This document shows, piece after piece, positions 1 through 5,418 of a stretch of DNA of 5,418 nt. The stretch lies in assembly GCA_005777415.1 (NCBI GenBank), contig SXMI01000312.1, positions 1 to 5,418 of the forward strand. The letters run 5' to 3'. Each line of letters starts with the position of its first letter. The first letter of the stretch is position 1. The translations under genes and the position numbers were made by a program. This stretch comes from Actinomycetota bacterium (GTDB lineage: Bacteria; Actinomycetota; Acidimicrobiia; Acidimicrobiales; Microtrichaceae). The notes under the pieces are model-generated. The model saw only the letters and a program-made list of their open reading frames with translations, did no database searches and was not told the DNA's origin.

Positions 1-1460
1 CCTCGATCTACCTGCCCCTGCTCGAGGAGCTCGACCACGTGCCACGGCACCGGTACGCCTACGGCGACGAGATCCTCGCCCACCTGCAGGCGATCGGCGA
101 CCGCTTCGAGTTGAACCGCGGGGCGTTGTTCCACACCGGCGTGACCGCGGCGACCTGGGACGAGGCGTCGGGCCGCTGGCAGATCGACACCGACCGGGGG
201 GACCGCCTCGCCGCCCGCTACTACGTCCTCGCCGTGGGGATCCTCAACCTCCTCAAGCTCCCGGCGATCGATGGGATGGAGCAGTTCACCGGGCGCTCGT
301 TCCACTCCGCCCGCTGGGACTACTCCTCCACCGGCGGAGGGCCCGGCCTGCCCATGACGGAGCTCGGCGACAAGGTCGTGGGCCTGATGGGCACCGGGGC
401 GACCGGCATCCAGTGCGTGGAACCCCTCGCCCGGGCCGCCCGGCACCTGTTCGTGTTCCAGCGCACTCCGTCGGCCATCGGCGAGCGGGGCAACCGCCCC
501 ACGGAGCCATCCTTCGCCCAGGGCCTGGAGCCCGGTTGGCAGCGGGCCCGCATGGACAACTTCCAGGCCGTGATGCTCGGTCGACCGGTGGACAGCGACC
601 TGATCGACGACGGCTGGACCCGGGACTACGCCCGGGTGCAGAACCCCCCGAGGAAGCTGCCCGACGAGAGCTTCCCCGACTGGATGCGGCGGGCCGAGAC
701 GGTCGACCTCGAGGTGATGGAGGCGCACCGCAACCGAGTCGCAGCGCTCGTCGAGGACCCGGCCACCGCCGAGGTGCTCAAGCCGTGGTACCGCTACCTC
801 TGCAAGCGGCCCTGCTTCCACGACGAGTACCTCTCGGCGTTCAACCTCCCGAACGTCACTCTGGTGGACTGCCCCGCCGGCATCGACCGGATCGAGCCGG
901 AGGGCCCCGTGGTGAACGGCACCACCTACGAGTTGGACTACCTCGTGTACGCAACGGGGTTCGAGGCCGAGCTCACCCCGCTCCCCCGCCGGGCCGGCCA
1001 CGACATCGTCGGCGTGGACGGCACGACCCTGGCCGAACGCTGGGCCGACGGCGCCGCCACGCTGTTCGGCATGATGCTGCCGGGGTTCCCGAACCTGTTC
1101 GCCATGCCCGCACCGGGCCAGCAGGCGGTCGTCACCGTCAACTACACCCAGCTCGCCGATCTGGGGGCCGAGGTGATCGGTCGCACGATCGCGGCCCTGG
1201 TCGCCGAGGGCGCCCCGGTGTTCGAGGTGACGCCCGAGGCCGAGGAGGCGTGGACCGCCGGCATCACGAGCTCGTTCGTCGACTCGAGCTCGCTCATGTC
1301 GGCCTGCACGCCGTCACGGATCAACAACGAGGGTCACCCCGAGCTGTTGAATCCCCGCAACGGCAACTACGGCCGGGGCTTCGGCGACTTCTTCGCCTAC
1401 CGGGACCTGGTGACGGCCTGGGTCGACGACGGAGCGTTCGAGGGGCTCGAGCTCCGATGA
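1..1460 (+). CDS. Baeyer-Villiger-type FAD/NADPH monooxygenase, 5' partial
   Basis: This is probably a type I Baeyer-Villiger monooxygenase, a soluble flavoenzyme that inserts one oxygen of O2 next to a ketone to give an ester or lactone, using NADPH. The frame is open from base 3, and 485 residues are visible. The Baeyer-Villiger fingerprint FxGxxxHxxxWD is intact as FTGRSFHSARWD (285-320). The second Rossmann motif GTGATG (390-407) is followed by VFQRTP, whose Arg (462-464) typically contacts NADPH. The Arg of CKRPC (807-809) matches the arginine that stabilises the peroxyflavin in phenylacetone monooxygenase. ATGF (951-962) and a CTPxxxNNEG segment near the C-terminus also fit. The N-terminal FAD-binding GxGxxG is absent, so about 70-110 residues lie upstream; the GTG at 39 is internal, since the preceding codons (IYLPLLEEL) are conserved family sequence. 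The stop overlaps the next start as ATGA. Family is confident; substrate is unknown. Confidence 0.92.
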   Translation, partial: SIYLPLLEELDHVPRHRYAYGDEILAHLQAIGDRFELNRGALFHTGVTAATWDEASGRWQIDTDRGDRLAARYYVLAVGILNLLKLPAIDGMEQFTGRSFHSARWDYSSTGGGPGLPMTELGDKVVGLMGTGATGIQCVEPLARAARHLFVFQRTPSAIGERGNRPTEPSFAQGLEPGWQRARMDNFQAVMLGRPVDSDLIDDGWTRDYARVQNPPRKLPDESFPDWMRRAETVDLEVMEAHRNRVAALVEDPATAEVLKPWYRYLCKRPCFHDEYLSAFNLPNVTLVDCPAGIDRIEPEGPVVNGTTYELDYLVYATGFEAELTPLPRRAGHDIVGVDGTTLAERWADGAATLFGMMLPGFPNLFAMPAPGQQAVVTVNYTQLADLGAEVIGRTIAALVAEGAPVFEVTPEAEEAWTAGITSSFVDSSSLMSACTPSRINNEGHPELLNPRNGNYGRGFGDFFAYRDLVTAWVDDGAFEGLELR

Positions 1461-3130
1461 GTGCCGACGCCACCGGGCGACGGGTCGTCGTGGTCACCGG
1501 CGGCGGCGGTGGCATCGGCGCCGCCATCGCCATGGAGCTCGGCCGCCGGGGCGACCACGTGGTGACCGTCGATCCCCTCGTGTCGGTCGACGGGACCGAG
1601 CAGCTCGGGGGCTCGGAGCCGACCACGGCCGAGCGCATCGTCGCCGCCGGCGGCAGCGCCCAGACCTCGGCGGCCTCGGTCACCGACCCGGAGGCCATGA
1701 CCCTGCTGGCCGACGAGTTGGTGCAGACCCACGGTCGCATCGACGCGGTCGTGAACGTGGCCGGGATCACCCGCCCGACCGGGTTCGCCAAGGGTGCCGA
1801 GCACGACTGGTCCGCCGTGTTGTCGGTGCACCTCGACGGGTACCGGAACCTGCTCGAGGCCGTGTTGGGGCACATGGCCGCGGCCGGTCGTGGCCACGTC
1901 GTGGGCGTCACCTCGGGTTCGGGTTGGCGGGCGGCGGACGCCGGCGCCTACAGCTGCGCCAAGCGGGCCGTCGCGTCGCTGACGTGGCAGTTGGGTCGGG
2001 CCACGCCGCCCGGCGTGGCGGTCAACGCCATCTCGCCGATCGCCATGACCCGCATGGTGGCTGCAGCCCTCGGTCGCTCCGGTGCGTCGGCGGCCGCTGC
2101 GGCCGCACCGGGCGGTTCATCGGCCACGGGCGGGCTGTCCCTGGGGTCCATGCCGGAGCCGGAGCACCTCGCCCCGCTCGGCGCCTCGCTGGCAGGTCAC
2201 GGAGCGGCCGCGGTGACCGGCCGGGTGCTCTTCACCTGCGGTTCCGAGGTGGCGGTCGTCGACCCGCCCCGGTTGCTCGAGGTGGTGCGCACCGCAGGGG
2301 CCGCCTCGGTGGGCGCCGTGGTGGACGCGTTCGTCGAGACGCTCGCCACCGCCCAGGCCAGCCAGTCGACCGGTGGCGGCGCGAACCCGAGGTTCGCCGG
2401 GTTGTTCGACCTCGCCGGGTCCGCACCGCACGACCGACCGATGCCCCGCACGGTGATCGTCACGGACCGACCCGACCTCGGCGCCGCGATCGCCGGCGCG
2501 CTCGACGACGCACTCGCCGGCTCGGGCGCAGCCATCGTCGTGCCGGCTGGTTCCGACCACCACGGTTCCGGACCCACAGCCCTGTTCGGCGCAGCCCGCG
2601 ACGCGCTGGCTGCTGCTGCCGGGGCCCACGGCCCGCTCGACTCGGTCGTGGTCGCCCTGGCGACACCGGCACCTGCCCGAACCGGCACCTGGGACGAGGT
2701 GCTGTCGAGCCACGCCGGGCTGAGCGACTGGCTCCTCCGCGATGCCGCATGGGCCAGGGCCGCTGCGGAGCATGCCGCCGATACCGGCCACCCGCTCCGG
2801 CTGGTGACCGTGACCGATGCCGCGACCGCCGGCGGCCGCAGCCGGGCCCAGGCGGTGGCCCAGCTCGCCCGGGCCTCCGTCCGGGCCACCCGTGAGCTGG
2901 TCGCGGCGTTCCCGGTCGCGCTCGAAGCGCCCGGCGAGCATGCAGGGACCGGAGCACTGGTCCGGTCGATCGTCACCCGGCCCACGGTCGACCTGGCCGG
3001 AGCCGAGTTGGTCGTGGGCGACGGCTGGCTGGGTCTGCGCAGCCATCCTCGTCCCGCCGGCAGCATCGTCTACGGCGGGCCGGACCTGCCCGACTGGTTC
3101 AACGAGGTCCTCGAGGAGCAGTGCCGGTGA
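1457..3130 (+). CDS. Tandem short-chain dehydrogenase: active SDR domain plus degenerate SDR-like domain
   Basis: This is a 557-residue cytosolic oxidoreductase, about twice the usual SDR length. Residues 8-295 form an SDR domain with TGGGGGIG (14-21), Asp39 at the end of strand 2 (suggesting NAD over NADP), NVAG (100-103), Ser153, Tyr165 and Lys169 (YSCAK), and an NAISP motif. His125 (SVHLDG) stands where classical SDRs have Asn, as in MFE-2/HSD17B4-type enzymes. A low-complexity Ala/Gly/Ser stretch (about 207-230) replaces the usual substrate lid. Residues 330-557 resemble a second SDR fold: a TVIVTD strand, GPLDSVVVALATP, and a TWDEVL helix followed by RLVTVTD. They lack the glycine motif and YxxxK, so this half is probably non-catalytic. 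ATG 1457 overlaps the upstream stop by 4 bases, with GAGGGG (1440-1445) 11 bases before it. It likely oxidises a hydroxy compound in the same pathway as the monooxygenase. The second-domain assignment is inference from pattern order. Confidence 0.85.
   Translation: MSADATGRRVVVVTGGGGGIGAAIAMELGRRGDHVVTVDPLVSVDGTEQLGGSEPTTAERIVAAGGSAQTSAASVTDPEAMTLLADELVQTHGRIDAVVNVAGITRPTGFAKGAEHDWSAVLSVHLDGYRNLLEAVLGHMAAAGRGHVVGVTSGSGWRAADAGAYSCAKRAVASLTWQLGRATPPGVAVNAISPIAMTRMVAAALGRSGASAAAAAAPGGSSATGGLSLGSMPEPEHLAPLGASLAGHGAAAVTGRVLFTCGSEVAVVDPPRLLEVVRTAGAASVGAVVDAFVETLATAQASQSTGGGANPRFAGLFDLAGSAPHDRPMPRTVIVTDRPDLGAAIAGALDDALAGSGAAIVVPAGSDHHGSGPTALFGAARDALAAAAGAHGPLDSVVVALATPAPARTGTWDEVLSSHAGLSDWLLRDAAWARAAAEHAADTGHPLRLVTVTDAATAGGRSRAQAVAQLARASVRATRELVAAFPVALEAPGEHAGTGALVRSIVTRPTVDLAGAELVVGDGWLGLRSHPRPAGSIVYGGPDLPDWFNEVLEEQCR
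3113..3118 (+). promoter_or_regulatory. Ribosome binding site of the amidohydrolase gene
   Basis: GAGGAG lies inside the last codons of the tandem SDR gene. It is 8 bases from the GTG at 3127 but only 2 bases from the alternative GTG at 3121. The spacing, and the 4-base GTGA overlap with the upstream stop, favour 3127 as the true start and imply translational coupling. Confidence 0.6.
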
Positions 3131-3993
3131 GCACCACACCCGGACGCATCGTCGACGCCCACGTGCACCTGTGGGACCCGGCCCGGACCGACTGGTACCC
3201 GTACCTCGGCGGCGGACAGGACCTCGGCATGGGAGACGTGACCGGCATGTCACGGCGCTTCGACCCGACGTCCTACCGGAACGAGGCCGACGGGTGGAAC
3301 GTGGTGAAGCTGGTGAACGTCGCCGCCGCGACCGGGCGACACTCGGTGGACGAGACCCTCGAGTTGGACCGTCGGGCCGAGGCCGATGGCGAACCCGCCG
3401 CACTCATCGGCGGCCTCCCGGCCACCTCGTCGACCGCCGAGGCCGTCGCCGTCATCGACGAGCAGATGACCGCGGAACGATTCCGGGGCGTGCGGCCGAT
3501 GAACCCCAAGGCTCCTCCGGTTCCGGACGACGAGGTGCTCCGGGCCCTCACCGAGCGCGGCCTGGTGTTCGAGTTGATGGCGCACCCACCGGACCTGGTC
3601 CAGGCCGCAGCCCGTCTGGCGAACCATCCCGACCTGACCGTGGTCGTGGAGCACACCGGCTGGCCCCGCTCCACCGATGACGGCGAACGGAGGCTGTGGC
3701 TGGAGGGCATCGCCGCGTTGGCCGACGCCGGCCCACACGTCCACTGCAAGCTGTCGGGACTGGCCATGCCGCTGGGGTCGATGACCGCCGCAGCGTTCCG
3801 GCCGTGGATCGAGCCCGCGATCGAGTCGTTCGGGGCCCGTCGGTGCCTCGTCGCAAGCAACTTCCCCGTCGATGGGTTGCACGGGTCGCTCGACGAGCTC
3901 TGGACCGCCTACTCGGAGGTCACCTCGGGCCTCGGCCCCGACGAGGTGGACGACCTCTACGCCGGCACCGCCGAACGCGTCTACCGGTGCTGA
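3127..3993 (+). CDS. Amidohydrolase-superfamily (COG3618-type) TIM-barrel hydrolase, candidate lactonase
   Basis: This 288-residue cytosolic protein has the length and landmarks of COG3618 / amidohydrolase family 2 (PF04909). That group includes sugar lactonases, 2-pyrone-4,6-dicarboxylate lactonase and 4-sulfomuconolactonase. The N-terminal DAHVHLWDP carries the HxH pair (His12, His14). Further landmarks are FRGVRPM (Arg123), the LMAHP His153, VEHTGWP (His176) and CKLSG (Lys208). The C-terminal ASNFPVD puts Asn245 where many relatives have the catalytic or metal-binding Asp of a SDWP motif. I recall SNFP also occurring in a branch of the family, so it may be a natural variant. The gene is the last of the rightward block, coupled to the SDR gene by a GTGA overlap, and its end overlaps the opposing gene by 13 bases. 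Following a Baeyer-Villiger enzyme, a lactone- or ester-opening role is reasonable but inferred; amide or decarboxylase chemistry remains possible. Confidence 0.87.
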   Translation: MSTTPGRIVDAHVHLWDPARTDWYPYLGGGQDLGMGDVTGMSRRFDPTSYRNEADGWNVVKLVNVAAATGRHSVDETLELDRRAEADGEPAALIGGLPATSSTAEAVAVIDEQMTAERFRGVRPMNPKAPPVPDDEVLRALTERGLVFELMAHPPDLVQAAARLANHPDLTVVVEHTGWPRSTDDGERRLWLEGIAALADAGPHVHCKLSGLAMPLGSMTAAAFRPWIEPAIESFGARRCLVASNFPVDGLHGSLDELWTAYSEVTSGLGPDEVDDLYAGTAERVYRC

Positions 3994-4796
3994 GCGCCGC
4001 CCTCGCCGCGCTCCCGTGACGCCTCGACCTCGTCGGCGAAGGTCACGGCGCCGGCGAGGAAGTCGTCGATCGACGAGGTCTTGAACTCCGCAACGGCCTT
4101 CATGTCGGGCAGGTAGTGCTCGAAGCGCTCGCCCTCGACGGCCTCGATGATCCCGGCGGCGACCGTCTCGGGCGGCTCCATGTCGCCGGAGAAGTGAGCC
4201 GGGTCGTTGCCCGGACGGTCCCAGATGTCGGTGGCGATGGCCCCGGGGATGATCAGGCGGACGTCGACACCGGTGTGCCAGAGGTCCATGGCGAGGGACT
4301 CGCTCCAGCCGCACAGGGCGGACTTCGAGGCGCAGTACGCGGACTCGGCCGGGATCGCGGCGCGGCCACCGAAGCTGGACACGTTCACGATGACGCCACG
4401 GTCACGCTCCAGCATCCCGGGGAGCAGCGCCATGGTCAGCCGGGCCGGCGACTCGAAGTTCACCGCCATGGTGGTCCGGAGCTCGGGGACCGTGAGCTGC
4501 TGGGCCCGGCGACGCATGGGCGCCGCTGCGTTGTTCACGAGCACGTCCACCCCGCCCAGCTCCTCGACGACCCGGGCGGCGAGGGGCTCGGTGACATCGG
4601 GGTCGGCCAGGTCGACCAGATGGGCGTATACCCGGCCGCCCAGGTCCCGGCAGCGACCGACGACCGCGTCGAGCTTGGTCTCGTCACGGCCCGTGACGGC
4701 GAGGACCGCTCCCCGCTCGACCAGGATCGGGGCCAACGCGGCCCCGATCCCGGCGGATGCGCCGGTGAGGAGCACCCGGGCCCCGTCGAGCTGCAT
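3981..4796 (-). CDS. Classical short-chain dehydrogenase/reductase
   Basis: This is a complete 271-residue SDR, normal length for the classical family, with no signal peptide or membrane segment. It shows TGASAGIG (residues 11-18), Arg37 after strand 2 in VTGRDE (suggesting NADP(H)), NNAA (88-91), and the full tetrad Asn113, Ser141, Tyr154 and Lys158 (YCASK). PGAIATDIW follows at the usual PG motif. The C-terminal tail (EASRERGEGG) is charged and probably flexible. The start 5 bases after the upstream gene's stop places TGASAGIG at the expected distance from the N-terminus. The Shine-Dalgarno sequence is weak (an ACGAG directly before ATG), so translation probably depends on ribosomes arriving from the upstream gene. 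It interconverts an alcohol and a carbonyl; the substrate cannot be told from the sequence. Family is confident, role in the pathway is inferred from neighbours. Confidence 0.9.
   Translation of the reverse strand: MQLDGARVLLTGASAGIGAALAPILVERGAVLAVTGRDETKLDAVVGRCRDLGGRVYAHLVDLADPDVTEPLAARVVEELGGVDVLVNNAAAPMRRRAQQLTVPELRTTMAVNFESPARLTMALLPGMLERDRGVIVNVSSFGGRAAIPAESAYCASKSALCGWSESLAMDLWHTGVDVRLIIPGAIATDIWDRPGNDPAHFSGDMEPPETVAAGIIEAVEGERFEHYLPDMKAVAEFKTSSIDDFLAGAVTFADEVEASRERGEGGAQHR
3992..4013. terminator. Weak candidate hairpin at the convergent gene ends
   Basis: GAGCGC (3992-3997) and GCGCTC (4008-4013) form a 6-bp inverted repeat around a 10-base loop, just after the rightward stop and within the last codons of the minus-strand SDR. 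Position suits a bidirectional terminator, but there is no T-tract on either side, and such short GC stems arise easily by chance in this composition. It is recorded because no better terminator separates the convergent blocks. Confidence 0.18.
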
Positions 4797-4801
4797 CTCG
4801 T

Positions 4802-5418
4802 TCAGAACCGGTCAGGGGCGTCGCGACCGTCCAGATCACCGTTCGCACGCGCCTCGCTCAGCAGGTGCTCGATGACCTCACCGGCTCCCATCGGCTCGCC
4901 CGGGTTCGTGCCCTCCGGACCCCGGTGCCAGCCCTCGGCCACGGCGATCGTGTCGCCCCGAACGTCGAAGACGCGCCCGGTGACATGCCGCGCCGCCGGA
5001 CTGGCCAACCAGGTGGCGACCGAGGCGACCCAGCGCGGCGAGAGCCGCTCGCGGACCTCATCGGACACGTTCTCGTCGCCGCCCATGAGCGGGGTGACGA
5101 GTCGGGTGATGGCGGTCGGCGCCAGGCAGTTGGCGGTCACGCCCAGACGCCCCAGCTCGAGCGCGCACACCAGCGTGAAGCTGGCGATCCCGGCCTTGGC
5201 GGCGCCGTAGTTCGCCTGACCGATGTTGCCGTAGAGACCCGACGGGGACGCCGTGTTGATGATGCGGGCGTCGACCTCCTCACCGGCCTTGGACTGGGCC
5301 CGCCAGTAGGCGGCCGCGTGCCGGGTCGGACAGAAGTGGCCCTTCAGGTGGACGCCGAGCACGTCGTCCCAGTCCGACTCCTCCATGGAGAAGCGACACG
5401 CGCAGGATGTAGCGCGCC
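4802..5418 (-). CDS. MFE-2/Hsd4A-like short-chain dehydrogenase, 5' partial
   Basis: This is the C-terminal two thirds of an SDR resembling the dehydrogenase domain of peroxisomal MFE-2 (HSD17B4) and actinobacterial Hsd4A, which act on 3-hydroxyacyl-CoA or 17-beta-hydroxysteroid substrates. Numbering from the Met codon at 5384-5386, it shows VHLKGHF with His13 in the classical Asn position, catalytic Ser47 (NTASPSG), Tyr60 and Lys64 (NYGAAK), and TGRVFDV followed by AVAEGWHRGP, a tail typical of this subfamily. That Met is almost certainly internal: no Shine-Dalgarno sequence precedes it, and the whole coenzyme-binding half (TGxxxGIG, NNAG) is missing. About 95-110 residues would lie beyond the window. 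The 32 bases upstream of the Met are open in frame but do not encode the expected AGILRDRM-type sequence (see findings). Its stop lies 5 bases before the next minus-strand gene, so the two form an operon. Confidence 0.85.
   Translation of the reverse strand, partial: RATSCACRFSMEESDWDDVLGVHLKGHFCPTRHAAAYWRAQSKAGEEVDARIINTASPSGLYGNIGQANYGAAKAGIASFTLVCALELGRLGVTANCLAPTAITRLVTPLMGGDENVSDEVRERLSPRWVASVATWLASPAARHVTGRVFDVRGDTIAVAEGWHRGPEGTNPGEPMGAGEVIEHLLSEARANGDLDGRDAPDRF

Noticed and set aside
39..41. GTG as the start of the monooxygenase.
   Set aside because: The preceding codons encode family-conserved residues (IYLPLLEEL), and the N-terminal FAD motif is missing, so the gene starts outside the window.
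413..1456. A long open frame continuous with the tandem SDR runs about 1 kb upstream through the monooxygenase gene.
   Set aside because: The translation is Arg/Pro/Gly-rich with no recognisable motif, while the monooxygenase frame carries all the family motifs. ATG 1457 is a clear start with the SDR glycine motif right behind it.
3121..3123. GTG at 3121 as the start of the hydrolase.
   Set aside because: It is only 2 bases from the GAGGAG ribosome binding site. The GTG at 3127 has an 8-base spacing and a standard 4-base overlap with the upstream stop.
2117..3403. A 428-codon open frame on the minus strand opposite the SDR and hydrolase genes.
   Set aside because: Its composition is that of a GC-bias shadow (Arg, Gly, Pro), it has no domain motif, and it spans the junction of two well-supported plus-strand genes.
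3250..4314. A 354-codon minus-strand open frame covering the convergent junction.
   Set aside because: It overlaps both the hydrolase gene and the minus-strand SDR in another frame, and it is low-complexity with no family signature.
4116..5210. A 364-codon plus-strand open frame opposite the two minus-strand SDR genes.
   Set aside because: It is the antisense shadow of two genes with intact catalytic motifs, and its own translation shows no recognisable domain.
5384..5386. ATG as the true start of the right-edge SDR, making a short 194-residue protein.
   Set aside because: It has no Shine-Dalgarno sequence and would lack the entire coenzyme-binding half; an edge-truncated gene is the simpler reading.

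Overview
The window is very GC-rich, with a strong G/C bias at third codon positions, GTG as well as ATG starts, and genes that overlap or nearly touch. This fits an actinomycetote. A placement near Acidimicrobiia or mycobacteria-like steroid and terpenoid degraders is only an impression from the protein families. No stretch over 300 bases lacks a gene, and I see no RNA gene, mobile element, CRISPR array or origin. Both ends cut through genes, so the window looks like a short contig or an excerpt from a catabolic region.

Layout: three genes run rightward as a tight, translationally coupled block. They are a Baeyer-Villiger-type flavin monooxygenase (5' end missing), a two-domain short-chain dehydrogenase/reductase (SDR) of about 557 residues with an intact N-terminal half and a degenerate C-terminal half, and an amidohydrolase-superfamily (COG3618-type) TIM-barrel hydrolase. 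Successive genes overlap by 4 bases (ATGA, then GTGA). The third gene ends 13 bases inside the tail of a leftward pair: a classical SDR of 271 residues and, upstream of it on the minus strand, an MFE-2/Hsd4A-like SDR whose N-terminus lies outside the window.

Working model (inference): one SDR oxidises a cyclic or secondary alcohol to a ketone, the monooxygenase inserts oxygen to give an ester or lactone, the hydrolase opens it, and the Hsd4A/MFE-2-like SDR acts on a hydroxyacyl-CoA or hydroxysteroid-type intermediate. The substrate cannot be read from the sequence. The points most worth a second look are the SDR plus pseudo-SDR fusion, the hydrolase with Asn where many relatives carry the catalytic Asp, the pairing of a Baeyer-Villiger enzyme with an amidohydrolase-fold candidate lactonase, and a possible frame disruption in the last 30 bases.
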